Part shown: positions 51,780 through 61,594 of the stretch, piece after piece | Position numbering within the stretch: the first letter of the stretch is position 1 | Layout: every line of letters begins with the position of its first letter | Made by a program: the position numbers and the translations under genes | NCBI GenBank assembly: GCA_009667805.1 | Contig: CM019063.1 | Coordinates: 83,417,877 to 83,481,876, forward strand | Length of the DNA stretch: 64,000 nt | Direction: 5' to 3' | Source: Leptobrachium leishanense | Taxonomy: Eukaryota > Chordata > Amphibia > Anura > Megophryidae | The notes under the pieces: model-generated | Told to the model about the DNA's origin: nothing | The model's database searches: none | The model's input: the letters and a program-made list of their open reading frames with translations, nothing else

Positions 51780-52830
51780 TGACCCCCACAGTTCCCAAAC
51801 CACTGGCACTCATGCTCCTGCTATCTAGTTAAATTCCTCTGGTCTTCCTCAACACCAATCCCTCTAGACTAGGGTTATACCGATACTAGTATCGGTGCCG
51901 ATACCTGGTACTGCAGGAGTACTTGGTACTCGTACAGTACCCCCAATATTTTCCCCGATATTGGAAGCAGGCTTAGAGCCGGCATCCGAGGGGCTGGGGC
52001 GGCTGTCCGAATGCTCTATCGGCATTCGGACAGGCCCTGCAGCTGCTCACTGTGTTCATACTTGCCTTCCTGAGCGACGCCGGTAAAGTCTCTGCGCGTG
52101 CACTCATTGGAAGGCCCCCCAGCCGCGACCACGTGATCGTGGCTGGGGCCTTCCAACGAGCGCACGCGCAGGAACTTTCCCGGCGTCGCTCAGGAAGGTA
52201 AGTATGAACACAGTGAGCAGCTGCAGGGCCTGTCCGAAGGCCGATAGAGCATTTGGACAGGCACCTGGAGCTCTCCACGATGATACTTACCTTCCTGAGC
52301 GACGCCGGGAAAGTTTCTGCTTGTTGGAAGGCCCCAGCCGCGATCACGTGGTCGCAGTTGGGGGACTTCCAACGAGCGCACGTGCAAAGACTTTCCCGGC
52401 GTCGACCCAGGAAGGTAAGTATCATTGCGGAGAGCTCCAGGTGCCGGGGGGGGGATCCATGTGTGAGCTGGGCATATCGCATGAGCTGGGGCAGTATGAA
52501 TATATATATCTTGGGGGGGGGGATATATACATGTGAGATGTTTTTATATTGTCTGTTCTTATTGGAAAGCGGTCACTTGACATTAAAGTATCGGTACTCG
52601 GTATCGGTGAGTACTTTTTAAAAAGTATCGGTACTCGTATTCAGTCTTAAAAAAGTGGTATCGGTGCATCCCTACTCTAGACTGTAAGCTCCTATGAGCA
52701 GGGCCCTCTACACCTCTTGTTTCCATCTTATGTCTGTTTTTTATATATATATTTCCCTTTCGTTATTGTAAAGCGCTGCAGAAACTGTTGGCGCTATATA
52801 AATGATGACGATAATAATAGTAATAAAACG
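51780..52830 (+). repeat. L2 3' tail split by a hAT element
   Basis: Left part CTTCCTCAACACCAATCCCT and right part CTGTAAGCTCCTATGAGCAG, then TTGTAAAGCGCTGCAGAAAC and a GATAATAATAGTAATAA tail. The two parts join cleanly once the insertion and one CTCTAGAC are removed. Confidence 0.85.
51870..52674. mobile_element. hAT-type element, relative of 17613-18788
   Basis: TAGGGTTATACCGATACTAG opens and GTGGTATCGGTGCATCCCTA closes. An exact 8-bp CTCTAGAC duplicate flanks it (51862-51869 and 52675-52682). Internal GAGCGACGCCGGGAAAGTTT, CAGGAAGGTAAGTAT and GGCATTCGGACAGGCCCTGC units match the other copy in alternating orientation. Confidence 0.9.
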
Positions 52831-54235
52831 GCTAGAAATGGGGTTTTCCTTGCGTGTATCTATTGTATACCACTAGATGGCGATGGGAGCATGAATTGGA
52901 GAGGAGTCAGTGTCCCTTCTTTTTCCCTTTCCGTTATTGGTCAGATGCGGCTGAGAGCATCTGCATGTTTTCGGTTTCATTATTTATTTTTTTTAGTTAG
53001 GTGGGTTGCTGCTTCAACTCCTCCCCCCCCCCCAAGTCCTGTTTTTTTTTGCAGCTCCATCAACACGCGTCCTAGCGCTTAGGAGAGGCCTGCTGCACGG
53101 CTGCTGTCCCATGCGCAATTCGTGCGTGCGCAACAGCGTCTGGTTGGCCCCGTTGCGACGGAAGCCACGTCAGTATGACACTGGCCTTAAAGGGACACTC
53201 CATTTTTACCAAATTTACCTTTTAATTGGTCATGTTGAGGTGGTGGTGGTCGTCTCACCGTGGCAGGTTGTGACAGAGTGCTCAGCTCAGTGACCAGAAT
53301 AGATAAAGGTTAAAGCTAAAGTCTGTGCACTCCCAAATAATCCGTATGAAAGGGACCCTCTAAGGATTATGATCATTCGCAATATTTTAAGTGGTCATTA
53401 GAGACCGAAGTGTCCTCTCCACATTGTCCTGCCACCTGAAAGCTGTCAGTCAATGTTTTCTGATCAGCTTCCTGGGATTCTGGTCTATAATGTACAGCTC
53501 GGTGGATTCCTGACCAGTGTCATTCCATGTCAAATTAAGCAATGTATAAAACCTTAATGTCATGGATGTGGTTCATATTTCTTTTTGTACCTTTTACCAT
53601 GAGCCGTTTAAAAAAAATAATAATAATAATTTGTCCACTCGTTTTTGATATTGAACTTTCAAAATTGGCTCAAAAAATGCCAAAATTCACTATCCAACCT
53701 ACCGTACTTACAAGATACAGATACCTATGTTGTCTACAGACATGAGGTGTGTCATTTAAAAAAAAAAAAATAAAGCTTATGAATAGGGCTTTCATTTGGT
53801 ATAAAACATGACACAATTGTAAGTTCAGAATTTCACAAATTTAAAAAGATTTAGATTTTTGGAAAAACAATTAAATTTTTTTTCTCCAAAAATTCACTCT
53901 TAAAATGGTATGTCTTGTAGCCAGTCTGTCCAAATTTGAAGGTGGTATCTCAATGGTATCCATACATAAATTAATTATCTTGTTGGCTGCGACAAGGAAT
54001 TCTACCGACTTAGCCCAAAAATGGACATAAATTTACCTAATGATGATAAAGAACCTTTTTTTTTTTTTGCTAGCATGCTTAAATGCTGCTTTTATAGAAA
54101 GCATGAGAGGACACTCATCACATACGCATGAATAGGTAAAATTATACATAACCATCAGGATATCATACGTTCTCCTTTTCCAGGCACAAAAATCTTCACG
54201 CAGCGATACATAAGAAAACCTGCGGTATAAATTAT
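52831..54235. other. Intergenic sequence
   Basis: AT-rich with A/T runs at 53616, 53758 and 54058. A CpG-rich scrap at 53060-53180 shares words with 39750-39880 (GTGCGTGCGCAACAGCGTCT). No gene was recognised. Confidence 0.4.
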
Positions 54236-54239
54236 ATAA

Positions 54240-54520
54240 CCTATTATTACATAAATGCCCCCTGCAGAGGATCAATAGATCTGTGCACCAAAGGTATATA
54301 AAACGAAGGCTTATCTGTGCGTGGTGGTAAATTCCCAGTCGATCCACTCCTTTGTCTAGTCACATCCAAGAACCAAGCAGTAATCAAATCAAGGGAAAGC
54401 CACCAGATTTGGATGAATTTCTTCGTAATATAAATGGAATAATTGAACAAGGATAAAAACATCAAATATCTGACGCCTTTCGTCCTTCTCACTAGGACTT
54501 CATCAGGGATATGAACGATG
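54240..54520 (-). mobile_element. Penelope-like inverted arm, left, with hammerhead-like motif
   Basis: This arm is the inverted, diverged counterpart of 56463-56755: GGATCAATAGATC, TATATAAAACGAAGGC, GTGCGTGGTGGTAA, GTAATCAAATCAAGGG and CCACCAGATTTGGATGAATT all reappear complemented and in mirror order. The hammerhead-like core is at 54478-54506 on the - strand. No protein domain is left in the element. Confidence 0.7.
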
Positions 54521-54522
54521 CT
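54460..54522 (-). ncRNA. Hammerhead-ribozyme-like motif, left arm
   Basis: The - strand reads CUGAUGA (54506-54500), an extra A, GUCC, loop UAGUGAGAA, GGAC, GAAA, then GGCGUC. Stem II is a perfect 4-bp helix. Flanking AUAUCC and AGAUAU can form stem I with one mismatch next to the cleavage site. GUC is a classical cleavage triplet. The A between CUGAUGA and stem II is not in the canonical core. Confidence 0.55.
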
Positions 54523-55380
54523 TTACCTATATAATATATATATCTCCTCCATTAAGATAATTAAACCCCTAAAAAGAATAAATTAACCTCTAGCTGGCGT
54601 CTCCATATCTGCCCTACATGCAATCAGTTTCCTGATTCTGACCTGTAATCTGCATGCTACGATCCTACTCCACACCTTTTTGTTTTCTCATTAGTGCACA
54701 TGCTCAGACCGCCATCTTTGTTACCTTATGTCCATGATTCCTGCGTTCCACTGTAAATTCTGGGCGCGTTTGACTTTGTATACATAATCATCAATTGAAT
54801 CCTCAAATATCATAACCGGGTGAGAATACATCATAATATGCTAAAAGATTATAAATGCACTAAGAGGATAAAACGAACCGCTGGCAAGAGCATATAAATG
54901 CCAAAGTGGTATAATTAATTAATTACAAGAAATTATAGAAAGGAGGTGGTACAGGCACTAATGATCTATAAATAGCTGCAAGGACAAAGTATATAGCACT
55001 CACTCTATATATTGAAACAGAAACGAAATATATAGTCCTCGCACATATAACGAGAGAGTCCACAGTTGATTCTTCTACTTCCCGTGTGTCCTAGAATGGG
55101 GACAATAAAAGGACATACATTGCGCAGTATGTCTAAATTTCAAATATCCACATCAAGTGAAAAAAACATTTCTGAGCCATTAAATAGTTGGCTCCAGACT
55201 TATAATGCATATGTGTTTAGACACTCCAGTATCCTCACCACCACCACCAGGTTTTGTGTTCCTCCACAATGTCTCAGAGTACCCAGGTAGCCACACTGTT
55301 ATGCTGCATCCAACGTGAACCGCATGTGGAAGGAACCAGTACACACTGGATACGATATATTAGGGCCACTGTGAGAGCCA
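54523..55380. other. Sequence between the inverted arms, nothing recognised
   Basis: AT-rich with no reverse transcriptase or endonuclease motif. It may be filler of the Penelope-like unit or older intergenic DNA. Confidence 0.35.
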
Positions 55381-55384
55381 ATTT

Positions 55385-55495
55385 ATTAATACATCAAAAA
55401 GACAACTTGCCCAATGCGTTTCAACAAGGAAGACCGTTGTCAAAACGCATTGTGCAAGTTGACATTTTATTTTTTGATGTATTTTTTGTGGTGTC
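55385..55495. repeat. Fold-back repeat with CGTTTCAAC / TCAAAACGCATTG arms
   Basis: ACATCAAAAAGACAACTTGC, CCAATGCGTTTCAACAAGG and then ACCGTTGTCAAAACGCATTG, TGCAAGTTGACATTTTA and TTTTTGATGTATTTTT form a hairpin of about 50-bp arms. The AACGCATTG words echo the ends of hammerhead-like motifs. Confidence 0.6.
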
Positions 55496-55509
55496 CTGCT
55501 TCTGAGTTC

Positions 55510-55690
55510 TCGTTGCAAGAAGGGAACCCGGATGCCACGATCAGCCGGAGGTGGCTGCGGGAGGACAGGTATGTATCCAGCCCAAGTGTCGCTTCGGGTT
55601 ACCGATTTAAGCATTGAAATTTAACCCCGAGCCACACTCGTGATACCACCGGGGGCTAAATAAATGCACCAATTTTGACATTTATTCTTT
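55510..55690. repeat. Fragment of the GAGTGTGGCTCGGGG MITE family
   Basis: GGACAGGTATGTATCCAGCC, AAGTGTCGCTTCGGGTTACC and TTAACCCCGAGCCACACTCG match the right half of the 23690 and 40177 elements. The terminal CCTCCC end is not recognisable. Confidence 0.6.
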
Positions 55691-55723
55691 TTAGATGTTA
55701 ATTATCTTAATGGAGGGTGTGTG

Positions 55724-56437
55724 TGTCAGGCTTGGGCCAGGATGGCTCCATGGACAGGGCCTTAGGATTAGGTTTATATCCCAAGCGCGGGGGGTGAGCA
55801 GATAAGCAGACACAGGAAACTTGGATTGCAGGTAATAAATGTATATTGAATACACCGCACACAACACAGTCTTTGTATATATGAAATCCAATATACACAG
55901 GCAACGTATGATATCAGCAGAGGATGGGGGGGGGGCTATACAGTCAGACGCTGGAGACTCCACTTGGGTAGTAATACCTTGATTTGAAGGTCTTAAGCAG
56001 CAGACACAGGATGGATGTCTGGCAGCCCAGAAAGTCTCTAGGCCCCCGAGGATAGTGGGCCACATAGTCAGGAAGCTGCAGACTCGGGGATAGCACCAAG
56101 GCCAATGGCAGCAGGTACACAGGTATGGTAAATAACAGGAACCCAGGCAGATCTCCAATCCACAGGATAGTGGGCTACGCAGTATATAGTCCAGCAACCG
56201 GATCCACAGTATACAACCGAACAAGGGATGATACTGACAGACCGGATGAGGGGGCTCACAGGACCTCACATACACTGGGAAAACAGGAAAATGACAGAGC
56301 ATGGAAGGAAGGGAGTGTCCAGGTTATATGCACACCCACTCAGGAGCTGGCACAGGGATTAACCCCTGAGTGGATGCAGACAGGGTGCAACAGCAATAAC
56401 ATGGTGATGAGCAGGCTTCTCAGGCTGAGGCATGACA
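55724..56437 (-). mobile_element. Solo LTR of a Ty3/gypsy-type retrotransposon
   Basis: It is bounded by TGTCAGGC and GCATGACA (5-bp TGTCA inverted ends) with GTGTG on both sides (55719-55723 and 56438-56442), a 5-bp target duplication. Read on the - strand there is a TATA-like CATATAAC near the start and an AT-rich ATTCAATATACATTTATT near the end, fitting an LTR in that direction. No internal gag-pol sequence exists. The 203-residue frame in it (55691-56302) is chance. Confidence 0.65.
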
Positions 56438-56454
56438 GTGTGTGTGTATCTATC

Positions 56455-56760
56455 TATATATGTGAAGCATCGTTCATATCCCTGATGAAGTCCTAGTGAG
56501 AAGGACGAAACACGTTGAATATTTGATGCTGTTTTTATTTGATTTTATCCTCGTTCAATTATTCCGTTAAATTATGAAGAAATTCATCCAAATCTGGTGG
56601 CTTTCCTTTGATTTGATTACTGCTTGGTTCTTGGAGGTGACGAGACGAAGAAGTGGATTGACTGGAGATTACCACCACGCACAGCTAAGCCTTCATTTTA
56701 TATACCTTTTGGTACGACGATCTATTGATCCTCTGCTGGGGGCATCTATGTGATAATTAC
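56455..56760 (+). mobile_element. Penelope-like inverted arm, right, with hammerhead-like motif
   Basis: It mirrors 54240-54520. From the motif outward the shared words are ATTTGATG, TCCTCGTTCAATTATTCCGT, AATTCATCCAAATCTGG, TTTGATTTGATTACTGCTTG, TTACCACCACGCAC, GATCTATTGATCCTCTGC and GGGGGCATCTATGTG. The arms differ by scattered changes, so they are not a recent duplication. Confidence 0.7.
56467..56529 (+). ncRNA. Hammerhead-ribozyme-like motif, right arm
   Basis: Box CUGAUGA at 56482-56488, an extra A, stem II GUCC (56490-56493) with GGAC (56503-56506) closing loop UAGUGAGAA, box GAAA (56507-56510), then CACGUU with cleavage expected after GUU. Stem I pairs AUAUCC (56476-56481) with GAAUAU (56517-56522) with one A-C mismatch, and outside it GCAUC (56467-56471) with GAUGC (56525-56529). 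Stem III is minute, as in the minimal type I hammerheads of Penelope-like elements. Activity is uncertain because of the extra A. Confidence 0.6.
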
Positions 56761-56814
56761 ACTGTTATACAATTTATAGCAAGAAAAAAAGGGGTCATCT
56801 GTGCTCATTCCTAT

Positions 56815-57345
56815 CGCTCCATGTGAAACAAAACACAGAGGTTTTGGTTTACTTGAATGGCCTTTAAAGTGTAAGCCCACCTGCCCCGTCAAGGCACCTC
56901 TGGTAAGGTGAGTCCTTCCAAGAGTCGATCCTCTGAGCAACTGCACGCTCTCATGCTGCATTCAGCTGAGTCAAAATGGTAGGTTTTATTTATACCAACT
57001 AATACTTCTTTGGGAGTAAAAAAAAAAACATGGAAAGGAACAGCACCAAAAATTACCTGATTGGGGTTACAGCAAAATATTCATGCATACAGAAAAAAGC
57101 GGTGTCCTACCTAATGGAACCAAGAGCCGCTCCTCTGAGCAACCGCACACTCTCATGCTGCTTTTCAGCTAACGGACAAACGATCGGTTTTATTTATACA
57201 CTCACCAAATACTTCCACTTTGGGATTAAAAACAAAAACATGGAAAGGAACAGCAGCAAAAATGACCTAACTGAGGTTACAGCAAAATATACATACATGC
57301 AGAAAAAGCGGTGTCGTGCCTATTCCCACCAGGGTGGCTGCCTTT
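56815..57345. repeat. Interspersed repeat shared with 2740-3190, internally duplicated
   Basis: GGTTTTGGTTTACTTGAATG and GTGTAAGCCCACCTGCC match 2745-2795. An internal unit (CATGGAAAGGAACAGCA ... GTTACAGCAAAATAT ... GCAGAAAAA) occurs twice, at 57028-57095 and 57238-57310. Confidence 0.65.
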
Positions 57346-58099
57346 TTATTTTTTTGCTATGTTTTCCAAACCAGTACTTCGAATCCTTTTTTTTCTCTTC
57401 ACTGATGGGTGTGTCAAAAAATAAAGACAAATTAATCAAATTATTTTTAAGTGACCTTCCAGGTTTGTTCTCATTAACTTGAAGCATTCTGGAATTGATA
57501 GTGTGCTCGGAGACCATGTCATTTTTCCCTCCGTGACATCACATCTTCATTCTTGCAGCTGGCAGAGCAGGACAAACCATGCCCTTTAATAAGTAAAATT
57601 CATATGCTGCCATAGATAAAAGAATTTAACACTTAAACTACCAAAAGTATGTATGCATGATTTTGCGTTGAATATACCATATGCATACTTTTTAGTAGGA
57701 TATTAGTTTTTCCATGGGGTGAAACAAATACCTGTAAGCAGCAGAGCAGACCTTTTTTATTATGTATTTAATTCTTTATCACACATAAGGTGTTTGGCAC
57801 AAAAGCCATTTCTGACTGTTAATAATCAGACCTCCACCTGCAACTGCAGGATAAAGTACACAAGTTATAGTTTGCAACCTTTCATATCTGCAATATTTGT
57901 TTAAAATATAAACAATTACATGAAAAATTGGCCCTCGACCGTTGCAATGACGTCATCTTCAGGCGCTCCCCGGCACCTGCAGGGTAGAACCTGAAAGGGG
58001 AGGGGTTGGGTCCTTTGGACCACTCTCCCTCCCAAACAGCTGCACATAAAAAAAAAGAGCTGCACTGCTGGAAAGGGCAGAGTCCACACAGAATGCGCT
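57346..58099. other. Intergenic sequence, nothing recognised
   Basis: AT-rich with no coding signature. The last 100 bases lead into the next TIR cluster. Confidence 0.35.
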
Positions 58100-58975
58100 C
58101 GTCTGACCCTAGCCTGAGGCTAGGGTCAGACGAACGCATTCTGTGCGGACTGTGTGTCCGTGCACAGCGACAGCGGACATACTTTCTGACTGACGACAAG
58201 GTACTGGCCACGCGTTCCGTTTTTGTGACTGACGTTTTTTTTGACTGATGTAGATGGGAAATAAAAGTAATATGAAAAACCATCTTGTCCGTCAAAATGC
58301 TTGACGTCAAAAAATGCAGCCCGTCTGACTACGTTCCTTCACTCACACACAAAGCTATGTGGATGTTGCAGACGTGGCGCGCTCCGCATGTCCGTTCTAG
58401 CCGTTTTACGTTCTTGCCTAACTTGCGTCCGTTTGCCGTGTCCGTTGTGCGTCTGCACTACTGTGTGGACGTACTTCGTGTGTGGGCCTCTATTGATCAT
58501 AATTGTATGCTACCACGGACGTTTAGGCTCCTGTCAGACGAGTGCAGCGTTCACGTCCGTGATGGCGCACAAAAGTACGTCTGTGATAGCATGACATAAA
58601 GTCCAGTGGAGTCCCACACACGAAGTACGTCCGCAGTGGACGCACAATGGCCGCGGCAAACGGACGCAAGTTAGGCAAGAACATACAACCCCTAGAGCGG
58701 CCGCACAAAGTACGCTGCGTCCGCAACGTCGACATAGCTTTGTGTGTGAGTGATGGAACGTGGTCAGATGGACTGCATTTTTGACGTCCAGCATTTTTGA
58801 TGGACAAAATGGTTTTGCATTTTAATTTATTTTCCCTGCTACATCCGTCAAAAAATACATCAGTGAAAAAACTGACTGTGTGGCCACTACCTTGTCAGTC
58901 AGAAAGTACGTCCATACTGCACGGACGCACAATCCGTACAAAATGCGCTCGTCTGACCCTAGCCTAAAATTTGGG
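58100..58975. mobile_element. Cluster of CGTCTGACCCTAGCC-ended MITE units
   Basis: TGCGCTCGTCTGACCCTAGC (58095) abuts the inverse GGCTAGGGTCAGACGAACGC (58119). A further unit closes at 58945-58965 with GCGCTCGTCTGACCCTAGCC. Internal halves at 58165-58330 and 58795-58935 are inverted copies of each other (CTGACGACAAGGTACTGGCC against GGCCACTACCTTGTCAGTCA). This points to at least two family members, one nested in or fused to another. Confidence 0.65.
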
Positions 58976-59018
58976 GCAACACGGGCGTGAACACTGCGCT
59001 TGTCTGACCCGAGCCTAA

Positions 59019-59625
59019 CAGGGTTATCCAAAGAGATCCGAATTGCTTGAGAAAGGTAACCGAATGCTGAAAATCAGTGTTCGGTTACCTTTCCTGACCA
59101 TTCGGCTATCCAGAGAGCAGGCAATTCGCCAAATCCTGGCGAATTGCCTGAACATACGGTGCCTGTTCGGTGCCTGTTCGAGGGCAGTGAAATCACCATG
59201 AAAAAGCACTGCTTCGGCTATTCAGAGAACACAAACCAGCAGTGAAAGGTTCCCGAAATGCCCTGCCATTCGGTGGTTTCATTCGACAGGTTTATTCAGG
59301 AGAATCCCATAGGCTTCAATGTTAAAAATATTCCCGTTTTAATTCAATATCTAATAAACCGTTCATTATAAAATTCTGCAGCAAAAAGTCTCTTTATTTA
59401 CAGATTTTTTAGGATACTTTAAGCATTTTTCTGATATTTTTTTTTTTTTTAAAAGTCCGATTTTTTTAAATTTTTTTTTTCAGTTTACTTATTTTTTTGT
59501 AACAGCCCTCTTTATTATCATTCCCTGGACCTCCTGTGAAAATTTCAGACATTTTCGCTCAGTAGTTTCTTTGCAAACAGCGTTTCATTTCCCCAGATTC
59601 ATACAAATGGTTTTGCTAATTTTTT
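59019..59625. mobile_element. CAGGGTTATTC-family element, copy 3, right part cut off by the L1
   Basis: CAGGGTTATCCAAAGAGATC follows TAA at 59016-59018. The interior (GGCAATTCGCCAAATCCTGG, GGTGCCTGTTCGGTGCCTGT, TTCCCTGGACCTCCTGTGAA) follows copy 1 in the same orientation until about 59620, where the A/T tail of a - strand L1 begins. The other end lies beyond the window. Confidence 0.8.
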
Positions 59626-60051
59626 TTTTCGTAATATGTTTTTTTATTAAGTTTGTAACATAACAAAACACCTGTCAGTGGTGACATTAATCACAAAACA
59701 ACATTCAGAGCAAGTACATTGATGTCTTACAAAAGCTTGAGAGCAATATTGTCAGATGTATACACTCGAGATTAAATGCATAATCAAAAAATTATCACCA
59801 AACCATGTTTCTTGTAGCCGAAAATTAACAAACCACACATATAACACATAGAAGAAAAAAAATAAAAAACCTAAAATTAAAAGAAAATAATAGAAAAATA
59901 AAAGGAAAGGATAAAATAAAGGGGGATAAACAGTTAAAAGAAAAATCTATCATTAATGCTAGTCTGAAATCAACATTTTCACTGTTCGATCTTATCGTAA
60001 TTGTGGTAATATCACCTCTAGAAGCCATGTTCCATCTACAATTCTATGGTC

Positions 60052-61586
60052 CAGGGGCTGACTGGCAACTTTTGGCCCAGGGGGCAAGTACAACGCAGAG
60101 GCCCATAGTGCAGCAACTCGGGCCCTTTTTTTAAGCGTATCACAGAGCTCCACAGCAATAAAGCTCACAGTAATGTGCTGTGTGTATGAAGGTATCACAG
60201 AGCTTAACAGCAATAAAACTCACAAGAATGTGCGGTGTGTATAAGTGTATCACGGAGCTCTACCAGAGCCTTTTTTTACACCCACACCCACATTTCTCAC
60301 CCTCCCCATTCTTTTTTAAATCCCTTCGCCAGCAGGCTCCTCACTTTATTCCTCCCCCAAACAGCAGTCCGCCCTTACTTTATTCTCTCCATCACAGCAG
60401 CCAGCACCCCCTCACTTGATTCTCCCATCACAGCAGCCAGCCCCCCCTCACTTGATTCTCCCATCACAGCAGCCAGCCCCCCCTCACTTGATTCTCCCAT
60501 CACAGCAGCCAGCCCCCCCTCACTTGATTCTCCCATCACAGCAGCCAGCCCCCCTCACTTGATTCTCCCATCACAGCAGCCAGCCCCCCCTCACTTGATT
60601 CTCCCATCACAGCAGCCAGCCCCCCCTCACTTGATTCTCCCATCACAGCAGCCAGCCCCCCCCCCTCACTTGATTCTCCCATCACAGCAGCCAGCCCCCC
60701 CCCTCACTTGATTCTCCCATCACAGCAGCCAGCCCCCCCTCACTTGATTCTCCCATCACAGCAGCCAGGCCCCCCCCCTCACTTGATTCTCCCATCACAG
60801 CAGCCAGACCCCCCTCACTTGATTCTCCCATCACAGCAGCCAGCCCCCCTCACTTGATTCTCCCATCACAGCAGCCAGCCCCCCCTCACTTGATTCTCCC
60901 ATCACAGCAGCCAGCCCCCCCTCACTTGATTCTCCCATCACAGCAGCCAGCCCCCCCTCACTTGATTCTCCCATCACAGCAGCCAGCCCCCCCTCACTTG
61001 ATTCTCCCATCACAGCAGCCAGCCCCCCCTCACTTGATTCTCCCATCACAGCAGCCAGCCCCCCTCACTTGATTCTCCCATCACAGCAGCCAGCCCCCCC
61101 CTCACTTGATTCTCCCATCACAGCAGCCAGCCCCCCCTCACTTGATTCTCCCATCACAGCAGCCAGCCCCCCCCCCTCACTTGATTCTCCCATCACAGCA
61201 GCCAGCCCCCCCCCCTCACTTGATTCTATTACCACTCACCATCCACCTCAAATTGATTCTTCTTTTCTGGGTCTGGGATGGCCTGGGCCTCTGTCATCAG
61301 GGTCTGTCTGCTCTGATTAAAGGCTGGCTGAGTGGCTGGCTGGCCCTGCAGGATCGGTGTCTGACCTGAGGCCACACCCTCCTCTTCTGCGTGCACAACA
61401 ACGGGACTGAGCATCATGTGGATGAAGGGGGCGTGCCACTGCAGCTCATGGTATGAAAGTGGGAGGCACGCGGCAGCCTGTCAGACAGTCTTCGATTTAC
61501 TTTGGGAGCAGCTGTAGAGTCAAAGGGAGCATTGTGGCGGCCCGGGGGACATCTGTCCCCCTGCCCCCCGGCCCAGTCCGCCCCTG
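60052..61586. mobile_element. hAT-type element carrying a large minisatellite
   Basis: CAGGGGCTGACTGGC at the left and GCCCAGTCCGCCCCTG at the right are inverted repeats. CTATGGTC is found at 60044-60051 and 61587-61594, an exact 8-bp duplication. Left of centre is the AGCTCCACAGCAATAAA module (60130-60255). Most of the rest is the 60400-61230 minisatellite. No transposase is present. Confidence 0.9.
60400..61230. repeat. Minisatellite of about 36-38 bp, roughly 22 copies
   Basis: The unit CACTTGATTCTCCCATCACA followed by GCAGCCAGCC and a C run repeats with little change except for the C-run length (about 5 to 9). Repeated frames such as LILPSQQPAPPH are low-complexity artefacts that shift with the C run. 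Confidence 0.95.
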
Positions 61587-61594
61587 CTATGGTC

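Noticed and set aside
55691..56302. 203-residue - strand open frame
   Set aside because: It lies inside a solo LTR with TGTCA/TGACA ends and a 5-bp target duplication, and shows no recognisable domain.
60235..61369. Pro/Ser-rich repeated frames in 60.2-61.4 kb
   Set aside because: They are products of a C-run minisatellite inside a hAT element. The frame shifts whenever the C-run length changes.
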